This document shows positions 23,701 through 34,631 of a stretch of 64,000 nt of DNA, in pieces. Each line of letters starts with the position of its first letter. The first letter of the stretch is position 1. Position numbers and translations under genes: made by a program. The DNA comes from Astrocystis sublimbata (lineage: Eukaryota > Ascomycota > Sordariomycetes > Xylariales > Xylariaceae), in assembly GCA_022453515.1 (NCBI GenBank), contig JAJNNY010000023.1:310001-374000 (forward strand), given 5' to 3'. The notes beneath the pieces were generated by a model. It did not search any database and was not told the origin of the DNA. It saw nothing but the letters and a program-made list of their open reading frames with translations.

Positions 23701-25145
23701 CGGCGTTCACCTACACACACTTCATCGTTGGAGATGACACGGTCGAATTTGAGGTTCGTGAGCTGCAATATCGTCATCTTTCTAAGGCATTTCTATTTCC
23801 CCCTTTCTCAAGCCACGCAGCTGGAGGGAAAATAGAAGCCCCTTGCTAGCTAGCATCATTCCAGGTTTTGTGAAAGCTGGTCTGGCTTGGTAACATTTAA
23901 TCTTAATCGTGGGCATGTGGTTGGATGACTAGTTCCGAATTCTATGTAGGCATTGGCGAGTCGAGTCCTGCCAATGCTTAAACGCCGAGGCGCTCAAAGT
24001 TACAAGTACCGTACCGTAGTAGGACGGGGATCGAAAGAGGTCTGAATTTGACAGGGGCCAAGGTTGTGTCTTTCTATCGACGTTACTCTATTTAATTGAA
24101 AATATCTCACATCGTCATTCACACACTATCAGTACCCTTTTCCTTTTCTGAAGAGTACATACAACTTTGGTGGTGATTACTCGTACATGTAGGTAACAGA
24201 GAGATCAGGCTTCCCACGTGCCTGCGATTGGATTGGACCGACCTCGCGCTTGAACCTTTCTGGGGCGCTGGCACGACCACCAGAAGCACGTTGTTGATTG
24301 GATGTCAGGGCGGCTAGAATCGACAGCAGCGGTGTGATGGCGATTGTGATTGGGTCAATTCTTGCACAGCACCCCCCTGTGCCCTGTGGCTGCCCGCCGA
24401 GCGCGCCCGTCCGGCTCCACACCTGGGCGAATCAAACTCGCAATTGCTTGTTCAGGTCTCCCCTCTCCCAACTTTCTTTTCCCCATTCTGCCCTGGTGGC
24501 CTGCTACCCCGAAAGTGACCATGCAGCGTAGCTGGACAGCACTGCTCCCGAGTGGTCGGCGGCCGTGGATAACCCCACCACCAACAGCATGCGAGCGCTT
24601 AATCGAATGCGCTGCGCCGACAATGGTTATTGTGAGTGACCGTCACCGCCGCCGCCATCGTGCTTCGCTACTCTGTGCGCATGTGCATGTGTGCCATGCT
24701 GCATGCAGCAACGAGCCGGGGTGCCAGGCGAGCCAGGGTCGCTCATGGTGGGCTGCTGGCCTGTCTGCCGTTCATGTATATACAAAACTAGGTATACATA
24801 CTTGCATCTCTGCTACCTGATACCAAGCACCAAGGGAAACTTCTGTCTTCTTGCCACTTTGCCGTACTCCCACCTGGCCGATTGGTGATATAGGCATTGG
24901 ATCCAATTTCGATAAGCCTGGAAATACTTCCCGTGTGCTCTGTTACGCGTTAGTCGTTGTCATACAAGACTTGGTTGTGTCCCAAGAGTCGGGCCGCTGA
25001 GGGCCGTTAATATCAACACAGCAATCCCGTCGCGAAAGCAAGCTGGGAAACACCAGTTCCAGCTGGGACCTGGCCTCCTATTTTTCCTATTTTTCTTGTT
25101 CGAGCTAAGGAGAGGAGGGCACGCAATCAAGCATCCAACAAGAAG
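21760..25145. other. 3.4-kb intergenic region with a long poly-C tract
   Basis: No gene is supported. TACCTAGGTA-type words occur at 22141-22190. Two short coding-like stretches (23166-23309, 47 codons; 23327-23437, 36 codons ending FFKYIVRSPWLSV) lie in different frames and may be relics or chance. A 31-nt homopolymer of C lies at 23669-23699. The 24.2-24.9 kb part is GC-richer with overlapping meaningless frames on both strands. The promoters of GEM1 (minus) and of the gene at 25146 (plus) must lie at the two ends. Confidence 0.5.
23669..23699. repeat. 31-nt poly-C homopolymer
   Basis: Thirty-one consecutive C residues lie in non-coding DNA. On the minus strand this is poly-G, able to form G-quadruplexes, and its length is likely to vary by slippage or be an assembly estimate. 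Confidence 0.95.
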
Positions 25146-26951
25146 ATGTCATCGAATGCGCCTTCGGGGGGGTTCTCCCTCTTCCCAAGCCCCAGCGTCT
25201 CCAAATCACCGCCGAGGAGGACAACACCCAGGCCGCGCGCTGCCACCCCACAGTCGCCGCGAGTACGCGGTCCATCCAGCGAGTTGTCGCCGCCACGCAA
25301 TGGCCGGCGTACACCGGAAGGCTTGAGAGACTATCTGATCGACGGGGAGGCATCGACGAACAGCGATGCCCCCATGGCGCTGAACAACCCATTCTACCAA
25401 ACCCAAGCCGGTCCTTCAGTGTACGAACGGGGCTCTCCGCGACCTGACGTCCCACCAAAAGATGTACCGCCGAGGACGGCAACCGCTCTCTCTAACGCGA
25501 CCACCGTCGTCCGGAATCCCAGCGAACGGTCGCGGAGTTCGATAGCGAAGCGGCCTTGGGAGGACGTGCCAGCAACGGTACCTGAAGGGGAGCCTGCGAT
25601 ACGCTCCATGTTCCCCCAGTACGACCACACTCTGCCATTCGATCAGCAGAACTACTTCCCCACCCAGGCGAGCCCAACACATATCCCAAGGATGGTCATC
25701 AGTAGGCAATCCCACGTGCCGCAACAGGTTGAACCGAGGAGCCCACCGATCCGCAGCCCCTTACGGAGTCCGATGAGCGCAGGCACGTCTCAACCTTGGC
25801 CGAGGAGGCAGCACGAACAGCCCGAGATCCCTCCCGTGAGCACGACAGAAGAGCTACGCGACTTCTGGAAGGCCGCAAATGGGTGGAAGGCGTCGAGCAG
25901 CGAAGGGCGCACGTTCTGCATGAAACTGCTCCCGGAGAAAGACACGCCGGTATATACGTTGACGTCGCGGACGCAACAGCCGCTCTACCACATGCGCATG
26001 GACCCTACCTCAGCGTCCGCATATGTGACGCTGAGCCGACACGACCCGAGCAAGCCCTGCAAGGACAAGGACCCGCTTGCCGCTTCGCGGAACTCGCCAG
26101 GGCTGCTCAGCGCGATCCGCGACGCCGAGGGCAAGCAAGCCTGGCAAGAGGCGATAGCCACGACACTGGAAGAGCCGTCGCGGCGACTGCGTCCGAACGA
26201 CGGGCTCGTGGCGCTTCTCTACCCGACGGCTGCGGCGCGGGTGGCCATCGAGAAGCCGCACGACGCGGCGGCCGCGGAGCGCGAGTGCGCGCGCCTGGTC
26301 TGGGACGCCGACAGCGCCAACTACTTCCTCGTGCACCCGGCGGTGGCGACGCCGTTCTGCATCACCATCGAGCGGAACCCGGCGTGGAGCCGGACCGAGT
26401 ACGCCATCGAGCACATCGAGTCGCCGCAGCACCTCGGGCGGCTGACGCGCGACGCCACGGGCGAGGGGTGGATGGAGCTCGACACGCTCGTCGCGGGGCG
26501 CGTCGAGAGCTACTACGTTCTGGACGTGGCGGCGGCGGCACTGCTTCTGGTGGCGCACATCGACGAGAAGAACGTACTTGTGGAGCAGTTCGCGCCGCCG
26601 CCCGCCGCCCACCTGCGGGACGCCCCCGAGGCTGAGAGCGATGAGAACCAGCGGAGCGGTAGTCGGCTGAGCAGCAAGATCCTCGGGATCGGGGGCAAGG
26701 ACAAAGAGAAGAAGGAGAAAAAGAAGCGCAGCCCGTTCGAGGTGTTCGAGCTGGATCTGGAAAGCCAAACGAGCAGCCTCGGCGGCAAGAAGGAGTCCAA
26801 TCGTGACAAGTTGCCCGGTACTACGCGGACTATCATCAAGTTGCTCGGTTTCGCGTTCAAGTGCATCATATGGGCACTCACTCTCGCCTTCAAGGCTATC
26901 CTGGCGATTATTGTTGGATTGACGAGGTGCATCACGAGTAAAAAGCTGTAG
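25146..26951 (+). CDS. conserved fungal proline-rich protein with hydrophobic C-terminal tail
   Basis: A single exon encodes 601 aa from the ATG at 25146. The first 230 residues are disordered and rich in Pro, Ser and Arg, with repeated SPPR/PPR motifs. Residues about 230-490 form a folded module (from EELRDFWKAANGWKASSSEG to YYVLDVAAAALLLVAHID). A basic KDKEKKEKKKR linker and a hydrophobic tail (LLGFAFKCIIWALTLAFKA, then ILAIIVGLTRCI) follow, suggesting tail anchoring in a membrane. In my recollection, similar Sordariomycete proteins carry the label 'acetylserotonin methyltransferase-like', but no methyltransferase (SAM-binding) motif is visible, so that label should not be trusted. Codon usage in the middle is very GC-rich, which makes long shadow frames on both strands. 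Confidence 0.85.
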   Translation: MSSNAPSGGFSLFPSPSVSKSPPRRTTPRPRAATPQSPRVRGPSSELSPPRNGRRTPEGLRDYLIDGEASTNSDAPMALNNPFYQTQAGPSVYERGSPRPDVPPKDVPPRTATALSNATTVVRNPSERSRSSIAKRPWEDVPATVPEGEPAIRSMFPQYDHTLPFDQQNYFPTQASPTHIPRMVISRQSHVPQQVEPRSPPIRSPLRSPMSAGTSQPWPRRQHEQPEIPPVSTTEELRDFWKAANGWKASSSEGRTFCMKLLPEKDTPVYTLTSRTQQPLYHMRMDPTSASAYVTLSRHDPSKPCKDKDPLAASRNSPGLLSAIRDAEGKQAWQEAIATTLEEPSRRLRPNDGLVALLYPTAAARVAIEKPHDAAAAERECARLVWDADSANYFLVHPAVATPFCITIERNPAWSRTEYAIEHIESPQHLGRLTRDATGEGWMELDTLVAGRVESYYVLDVAAAALLLVAHIDEKNVLVEQFAPPPAAHLRDAPEAESDENQRSGSRLSSKILGIGGKDKEKKEKKKRSPFEVFELDLESQTSSLGGKKESNRDKLPGTTRTIIKLLGFAFKCIIWALTLAFKAILAIIVGLTRCITSKKL

Positions 26952-27632
26952 GCGCACGGCGGGATTATGTGTACATGACTTGATGATTGGAGCGTATTGG
27001 GATTTAATATGGGATGCTGGTCCGCGGAATAAGCCACGCCTGGAGCTGAGATTTTGTTCATTAGACATGGGCGTTGCTCGAGGATGGGGGGAATCACCAC
27101 ACTACCTACCTACTAAGTATTTAAGTAGACTTGGGGCAGATGGCGTATATTGATGTTGGCCTCTTTTCATCACTTACCTCAGTTGAATACAACAACTAGC
27201 ATGTCCGCCTCGGCCATTTTTACAAGGAAGCGATATCTCCATCAACTCAGAGGCCAGTGATATGTTCTTGCACATAACGGACCATTGATTGCATGATTGA
27301 CTGATCATCTGGAACGTACGTCTTGAGCTAGCTACTGGACATGCAAACCAGACCGGATAGAACTGCCTGGGGTATTATTTGATGGAAATCCTCGAATTCA
27401 GCGTGCCGTGTGAAATGTGAAATAGTATCCTTGAACGCCATCGAGCCGCTTGCCTTAAAATACATCATTTTCCTCGTCGCAGAATGCAAGAACGTCGTAC
27501 ATGCTGGCTACGATCTTCGATCTGCCTGCCATCTTCTATCTCCGATTTTTGTTCTCGAGCTTTTTTTTTTTTTTCGGATTTTACTGCCCCGCAATACGCA
27601 GCAGCAATGATCATGTGTGTTCTGGAGGGCAT
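26952..27632. other. intergenic region between convergent genes
   Basis: Holds the 3' flanks of the plus-strand gene ending at 26951 and of UTP11 ending at 27633. An 11-nt poly-T run near 27562 may be part of a UTR or 3'-end signal. No gene was seen. Confidence 0.5.
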
Positions 27633-28523
27633 CTATCGCTTCCTTTCCCGCACTTTGAACTTCTTCCCAGCCTTCGTAACACCACCCATGGTCGCTGTCT
27701 TAGCCATTCTGGCGCGCTGTATCTCAAGTTGCTGTTCTGTCTGTGCAAGGACACGCTGCTTCTTGCGCGCATTGAGTAGACGTCGTTTTAACTTGTCGAG
27801 TAATTTCTGCTTCTGATCGGCGCGAAGATTCTCAGGCTTAACACCCTCTGACTTTTCGTCGTCGTCGTCTTGTGGGGTGTCATGCTGTATATTCTCTTCG
27901 CGCTCGTCTTCTCCATCCGCGAATTTGATTTTCTTGTTCTTCTGGGTCGTTTTCTTGCTGTCCAACTCATCTCCAAAGTCGAACTCCATGTCCATGTCGT
28001 CGGCGTCTTCATTCTCATCGAGCAGGTTGTCGATATCGCCGCCAAGCGCAATGACTCGCTCCTCCAAGGTGCGCACTTCCTTCATGGCTACGTTGCGCAC
28101 TGATCGAATGTAGCCCATGTCTTGCGTCTTGAGAAGTCGGACGACGTCTATGTCGAGCGACTTGTTGCCGCGGTCGCCGGCTACGGTGCCGTCCCATCTT
28201 TTGCTGCCGCTTGAGAGGACCGTCGCAGGCCCCTTGCGCGAAAGCATGCCGAAGTAGAATTCCTGTATGGAGATTGCATCAGCCTGATCCAGGTCGAGGT
28301 CGCTCCGCTAGTACATGGACAAGCAAGGGTGTCTCACATCTTCATTGCGATCCTCTGCCTTCTTCTTCAAGCTCTTGAGCTGTGCTTTCTTGCGGTTGTG
28401 ATCCTGGGCTCGGAGTCGGTAGTCCTTGTGCTTCTCGAGCAGGCTGTACTTGTTCTTGCGATCTTGTACTTGGTCTCGCTCGCGGTGCACGCGCCGATTG
28501 ACGGCGTTGCGTAGGGACGACAT
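27633..28523 (-). CDS. UTP11: U3 snoRNA-associated protein UTP11 (small-subunit processome)
   Basis: Exons 28523-28338 and 28262-27633, joined by a 75-bp phase 0 intron, give 271 aa, the normal Utp11 length. The N-terminus MSSLRNAVNRRVHRER and the segment EKHKDYRLRAQDHNRKK are diagnostic. EFYFGMLSRK and the conserved IRSVRNVAMKEVRTLEERV follow, then an acidic stretch and a very basic C-terminus (KAGKKFKVRERKR). Utp11 is a nucleolar component of the SSU processome needed for 18S rRNA maturation. The chosen ATG (28523) is the one giving the family N-terminus; the upstream open frame to 28649 is untranslated leader. Assignment is secure. Confidence 0.95.
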
Positions 28524-29046
28524 GGTTTCCTGTTGTATGTTGGTCGTCGAGGCAAGGAAAAGAAGCAGCTTGGGGATGCAGGTGGCATGGATGGCATGCA
28601 TGCCTTGGAGCTGTAGGAATCTGGCTAGCGCGATAAGTACAGCCCCCACCTGTAACCCCCGAGAAACCCCCCCCCCCCCTGGCCAGCAGGTACCTGCCTA
28701 GGTATTTTCCTACCAAGGTTAGGTAGGTACAAATATACTTAAGTCCACTCAGTCCCGAAGCTCAGCTTCACGTAGGGCCGACCGACCAACTTGTCCCGTG
28801 GCAAAGCAACTTGAGTTACCTCTTAAGTAACTATGTGCGGGGATAGCATCAGTGCGGAGGTATGAAGGTAGGTAGCTGGAGTTCGCAACATCACGTCATA
28901 CACAACATGGCATTGCTTGGTAAGTAGGTTACGTAGCATTGCTCGGGCGTCGCCCATGAGCCATAGACTTATTCCTTCTCGTACATACACTGTCACAAAT
29001 GACTCGGGAGTCTGTGATAATTGTACAGATCTCAAAGTCATCCATC
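28524..29046. other. divergent promoter region between UTP11 and the glutathione transferase gene
   Basis: About 520 bp between two divergent starts. It contains a 13-nt C run (28667-28679) and a cluster of TACCTAGGTA/GGTAGGTAC words at 28687-28735. No gene was seen. Confidence 0.5.
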
Positions 29047-30005
29047 ATGCCTCTTCCCGATGCCGAATTGCATCCCGTTGCGACTGGTCTCGCGAAGCAG
29101 ACGGTTGATGTACAGCTTCCCCCAGCCGACCACGCGCATCAACAGCACTAACATCTGTTGTAGAATCACTCAGATGAAAGCCAGTTGAAGCTGTACGCAG
29201 GATGGTTCTGCCCTTTTGTACAGCGAGTCTGGCTCACCCTCGAGGAGAAGGGCATCCCACATCAGTATATTGAAAGTCAGCTTCCATAACCCGCCAGCCC
29301 ATCACTGCTTCCACTCAGTAAGACCATCCTCACGCGTGACCAGTTAATCCCTACCATAAAGGACCCGAACTCATGCGCTCGAACCCGCGGGGTCTGGTGC
29401 CGACTCTTGAGGTAGCGCCGGGAAAGTCACTCTACGAAAGCACCGTCATCTGCGAGTATCTGGATGAACACTACGAGGACCACAGCCCAAAGCTACATCC
29501 ATCCGACGACTACGAGCGCGCACGCTCGCGTATATGGATGGACTACGTCACGAGTCGGGTTATCCCGGCATTCCACCGGCTCTTGCAATTCCAGCCGTCG
29601 TCATACGAAGGCGACGGCGCCGCCCGCCTCGACGAACTGCGCGCCGAATTCCGGAAGTGCCTGCTCGAGTTTGCTGCTGAGATGGCTGACGCGAGGCAAG
29701 GGCCGTGGTTTGCGGGCAAGGAGATCGGACTCGTCGATATCACGCTGCTGCCGTGGGCAGTACGGTTTTGGGTCTTTGATGAGTTCAAGGGCGGGCTTCG
29801 CATACCGGAAAATGGAGCCGGCGGCGAAGACGAGGAGAGGTGGGAGCGCTGGCGTGTCTGGCTTGCTGCTGTCGAGGAGCGGGATAGCGTGAAGAAGACG
29901 ACTAGTGATAGGGAACATTATCGTCCTATTTACAAACGCTACGCTGATGACGTTGCGCAGTCGGAGTTGGCGAAGGCAACACGGGAGGGGAGAGGCGTGC
30001 CTTGA
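29047..30005 (+). CDS. omega-type glutathione S-transferase
   Basis: Three exons, 29047-29109, 29164-29275 and 29344-30005, give 278 aa. Introns are 54 bp (phase 0, CACTAAC branch) and 68 bp (phase 1). The N-terminal thioredoxin-like domain reads LKLYAGWFCPFVQRVWLTLE with Cys37 in the omega-class active-site position, followed by INPYHKGPELMRSNPRGLVPTL and the Glu-Ser glutathione-binding pair in LYESTVICEYLDEHY. The helical C-terminal domain contains the FAGKEIGLVDITLLPW-type N-capping motif. Omega GSTs favour thiol transfer, dehydroascorbate reduction and deglutathionylation over classical conjugation. No signal peptide, so probably cytosolic. The middle exon join (GAAA to TTAATCCC) is supported by the family motif spanning it. 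Confidence 0.93.
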
Positions 30006-30366
30006 AACTAGTAAAGCACAGTGAAAGCGCATCATCCGAAGTAGATATTACGCATATATATACCTCACTGCCCAGGTTACGTATTCGCTCCCGCTTGGCC
30101 AAGTTGATGCGTGGGATATTGTGCAAACGCTTTCTACTATCTCCGTGTTCGCCGACGACGGAATCCATTCTCTAGTGTTGCCAGACTATCAACTGATCTG
30201 GAAATTATCACTTCGCTCAACAAGTCAATCGATCACTGCATAAAAATGCCATAGCACATGCGAAAACTCATTATCAGGCCCTCATGCGTAGCAATGAATT
30301 TCCATAACAGGTATATAAGAATAACACTACGACCCCTCCCCAACCAAAGTGTAATCAGAGTCAGTG
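30006..30366. other. intergenic region between convergent genes
   Basis: Spacer of 361 bp between the 3' ends of the glutathione transferase and dioxygenase genes. No gene or repeat was seen. Confidence 0.5.
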
Positions 30367-31540
30367 TCAACCATGAGTGGGAGGGGGGCTTGCCACTGCA
30401 AAGAAATCGAAGTTGGGGTTGTTGTATCCTCCCCCTTCTTTCCACGTAGCTGCGTGCGAGGCATAGTTGTCCCAATTGGACGAGGTGTTGAGCGCCAGCT
30501 CAGCCCAGACAAAGATACCGTCCTCGAGACCGTTGCCCAGGGTTATGTAGTTCGGGAAAGGGTCGAACTTGGCCGTAGCGGCAAAGCCTGTGAACCCATC
30601 CCTCAGATTGGCCGTCTTCGGGATACGGTTCGTGTTGTATGGCGCCGTTGCCTCGACAGCGTCGCGAAGGGCCTGATCGAAGAATAGCTGCGAGAGATGC
30701 GCCACCCTCCCGCCTGTGTAGGTTCCGTTCGGCAGGGTTTCTGCTCCGACGTGCGCAATCAGGTGCTGATGAGTCGCGCGTCCCTGGTAGTGGCCGGGGA
30801 ATATCGTGTCGAAAGACACGACACCGTCCGAGTCGGTGGGCTGTACACCGCGTAGGTACGTGGTGGTGAGACCGCCTTCGCCTCTTGCGCTTACGCCGCT
30901 GTAAGCGCCGGTGGCATTGCACGACCAGGTGTCAATCAGGAGTTCTGTTGCCGGCTTGCAGGTGTTCACGTCGATAAATTGTATCTCGAGATGCATCGGA
31001 ATTCCAACCGTGCCCTCGACGATATCTGAGCGGATATGCTCTTGAGACACGAAGTAAGGCCCGTTTGCGTTGTCCGGGGTCAACACACAGCTGGTGTTTG
31101 ACCCGAAGATCTCCTCGTTCGTCGATTCTTTGGTGAAGTTGAAGGAACCAGTTTTGTCGTGGCTCAAAGCCGCCCATTGTCGTAGCGAGGCGGCGTCTCT
31201 TCTGTGAAGCCAATTCGCTGAACGTAGGGTATGGCTTAGCAATGTCCCATCTCTCTCAGGGGGCGCACTTTGACTTACCATCTTCAAGATTCCTCTCTTG
31301 GCGCAGCCGCGCAAAGGTTTCAGCGCGGCGAGCAACGGCACGTGCTTTGCGTGCCTTGATCTCTGGGTCGCTTTGGCAAGATTCCAGGGCCCTCGAGTTG
31401 ATCATGTTGACCACGTGGGCGTTGGCCATCTCATCCTCAACCTGGCGAGCGCTTAAATGCTCCCCCGGGTGCGCGGTGGCTTTGAAAGCCAGCAATAGCA
31501 CGACGGCTACGCTGGCCGTGAGAGGTGATGCAAACATCAT
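30367..31540 (-). CDS. secreted intradiol ring-cleavage dioxygenase
   Basis: Exons 31540-31279 and 31217-30367, joined by a 61-bp phase 1 intron (GTAAGT donor, TTCAG acceptor), give 370 aa. An N-terminal signal peptide (FASPLTASVAVVLLLAFKA) is followed by HPGEHLS and a helical propeptide-like region. The catalytic domain begins near residue 113. TPDNANGPYFV, LLIDTWSCNATGAYSGV and IFPGHYQGRATHQHLIAH match fungal extracellular intradiol dioxygenases. Likely non-heme iron(III) ligands are Tyr193, Tyr231, His237 and His239. Such enzymes cleave catechol or hydroxyquinol rings from lignin-derived aromatics between the two hydroxyls. Several N-glycosylation sequons (NTS, NAT, NGT) fit secretion. The closest neighbours downstream are cytosolic genes, so there is no pathway context. 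Confidence 0.92.
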
Positions 31541-32804
31541 GCTTCAAACTCGTGCCTTTGACAAACGAGATTCGCAGCGGAGGATCGAAACGTAGAGCTC
31601 CTGGGCGAGACTGCCACCTCCCCACGGGGCTCGCATCCCCTTTAAGCCAGCATTGGTTCGCCTGATGGTCATGTTTCGACAGTCAGTCAGGCTCGCACTT
31701 ATTGCATCCACACCGCATCTGGTAGCCAAGACTATACATCACAGATGTATGTCGGCAGACTGTGGTCGATGTGGCAGTGGTGGTCGGCAAGCTGCAGCGG
31801 CAGGAACAACAATTCTTCCCTGTGCCGCCATATGACTCGTCAACTAATAGAGGACGCATTCGCTCCGAACCAGGCTTTTGTGTTTATCCGGATGATGTAA
31901 AGCCTAGTTCAGTACTGGTGTGATTGATCCTCACATATTGTGTCCAGCTCAGTGGATATGGCAAAAAGAATGGGGATCCTTATGAGGCTAAATCGCCTGT
32001 TGGTATGTTCTCTCGCCTGAGAGGTTGACGTGATGCACCCCAGATTTCAATATATATTCACAGCCAAGTTGGCTTTCTTGGCAAAGCCAGTGGTATGCAT
32101 TTTCGGGATTGCGCACCACGTGCTGTTCAATCATGGCTTAGAATTTATAACGTCAGCCAATAACTAAATGTGGAAATTGGAATCTCGCCCCCATTGTCTC
32201 GGTAAGTTCACATCATGCTTTCTATAGCAGTTACATCAGAGATGTCAGCAGAATTATACCTACTCAAGAAGTCGTTGGCCCCAAACCATCAGGATGGCGT
32301 GATACAAGTCGTAACTCTGAAGCTAGCTTTGATGAACCAGACGACGAGTTATCAACGATTAGCAAGGCGACCAAGCCTTACTCTAGTCCTAGTACTGTTT
32401 GCACCCCGAAAGTCCTACTACAATCCTCAACAGATCTCCCGTTCTCAGAAATCTGCAACTTCGCACTGATCCAGGTAACGATCACAAGCGTATCCCCAGG
32501 CCGAACCCAGGCCGATGAACTGGTCGAAGTTCAAAGTGCAAACTTGGGCTCCATTGAGTAGGTAGGTAGCTGGCCACCTCCTGTCACGAAAGATGAGCTA
32601 CTAAGCAGAGCGTTGAAGAGGTACCATATTGCAACAGGAAACGAGTTTCTCCCAATACACTCGGACTGAGTCAGAGCACTAAACAACACTTAATCACCAC
32701 ACAATACTTATAATATGATTATATAGCTAGATATTAATTATGAGTTGTGCTTATTCGTTCGTCAGATGTTCGGGTGAAACTGCCCGTCGACCCATGAGCC
32801 GTAA
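31541..32804. other. 1.3-kb intergenic region
   Basis: No gene is supported. It holds the upstream region of the minus-strand dioxygenase gene and the 3' flank of the GH125 gene. AT-rich around 32690-32740. Short open frames lack motifs. Confidence 0.5.
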
Positions 32805-34631
32805 TTATTGGAAGCTTGTTGCAAGCAAGTCTGGCTTTCTGTCCTTAAGGCCGAGTAGCATCTCGCCAAACAGACCATTCGCCCACGAGAACCACTGTCG
32901 TGTCCATTGGCTGGCGTTAAAGGTGTCAACAGACTCGTGGATGAGCCCAAGTCCATCTGTCGACGAAACCAACGTTCGCAGCCCGGTCAGGATCTCGTCG
33001 TCATCATCCGAGGTCAACAGCTCCGTGATGATGCTCATGGGCCAAGCCTTGCCAGGCCCAACGTGAGGACCTCCGGTGCTAAGTTGTAGTCATTAGCAAA
33101 CTTGGGCGGGTGCCATATCAATGTTGCGACGGATGCAGACAGACTTACCCGTTGATGACCGGGCCATGCATGTAGTATGGATTCCAAGTACTCAGCACAA
33201 ATTTACGCGTATTCTGATATGTCGCGTCCGAAACGTCGAGGAAGTTGAGAATGGGTGCACTTAGTAAGCTAGGGACATTCGCATCGTCCATCAAGTTGCT
33301 TGAGCCGAAGCCATCGATCTCGAAGGCGAAGATCTCACCAAAGTGAGGGTGGTTCACCTTGCCATACTTGTTGATGCCATCCTTGACCCTCTCCGCGAAA
33401 CTATCCATTTTTCCGGCAACGTCGGCGTCGTGACTCTTCATGATTTTGGCGCTCCGGCCCAAATAGCTCGAGAACTGCATATTTGCGGGTATGAAGAGCT
33501 GGTAGATGGTCGCATCATCAGAGGGGCGGAATGCGCTCCGAACCAGGCCAGTCCCGCTCTTTACCGGATTTCCGATGCCGCCATTGCTGAGCGTTTCGGT
33601 TCCAGCAGTGGTCATACGTTGGAACGTGTACTGTGAAGTCGAGAGTCAGCAAGAGCCCGTGATCGGCACGTATAAACAATTTGCAAAACAATACCGGAAC
33701 AAACTCACAGGCGACTTGTTGACGGACCCATCATCGGCGTAAGTACCAACAAGCAAACCTTCAGCGACATCCAAGATGGTTTGTACAGCTTTCATCCACT
33801 TGAATTTCCCGAAGAATTCGGCATCTCCAGTCTTGTCATAGTAATCCCACGACAACTGCAAAAATGCGGAAATCGAATCGAGCTCGTATTTGCACTCAAA
33901 AACGAAGTCCTTGGAGTACCCGGGTGAGACGTTATCGGTGTCAGCAGCGCCGTTGTTCACGGGCGGAAGACCGGACTCGGGCGGCGCTTGGAAAGAGTTG
34001 CAGTAGGGGTTTTGAATTATATAACGCGCTTGCAGATTGATTGCACCCCGGAACAAACCAGCTAGAGAGTCGGTCGATGCGTTGGCCTTAAGGAGAGATT
34101 TATAGCTCCTAAGCTGATTTGCACTGTCTCGCAGCCACATTGCAACAATATCGCCAGTGGTGACGAAGGCCAACTAAGATGCAGCTGCTGTTAGTCACAG
34201 CTCTGTTGTCCGGTGTTGCCAAACCACAACTCGGGACATACCTCTTCCTCGTCATCATCGCTCGCAAACCCTTTCCACGTGACTGTTGTGTCCAGCGTGT
34301 TTGGAAATGCATTTTCCTATAATACGAAAAAGTTCAGCAATCATGATGCTGCATCTATACCCGGCTTTGAGGGATTCCTTACGAAGAGGCGAAATAGGTC
34401 AGGATCTTTGACAACATCCTTCATGTCATCAATGGTCTTTTCGACCTCGGGCAGGACAAACTTTCTGCATGCCGTTTCGGGCCGCATGTAAGACAACATG
34501 TACTGTCCCTCAGAAAACGGCTCGTGCTTCTGCGTGGAGTATTGGCTATAATCCGGGCATGCTGCTCTGGCATTGGGTGCCGGCGACGCGGCCGCAATGG
34601 AGCTCAACAGCAAAACCCAAAATCGCGTCAT
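32805..34631 (-). CDS. GH125 exo-alpha-1,6-mannosidase (secretory)
   Basis: Five exons, 34631-34383, 34316-34242, 34173-33709, 33630-33149 and 33078-32805, give 514 aa; the introns are 66-78 bp. The signal peptide [19 protein letters not shown] is followed by the GH125 (DUF1237) sequence: [84 protein letters not shown] and [12 protein letters not shown]125 enzymes are inverting exo-alpha-1,6-mannosidases acting on mannan or N-glycan backbones; fungal members include Mug157-like proteins. The gene is divergent from a GH92 alpha-mannosidase gene whose start lies 1.9 kb away. The last exon is short but ends in the expected [18 protein letters not shown] helix. Confidence 0.94.

Noticed and set aside
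26010..27068. 352-codon minus-strand frame and the 279-codon plus-strand frame at 25796-26635
   Set aside because: Both overlap the GC-rich coding exon of the 601-aa protein; they are Arg/Ala-rich shadow frames.
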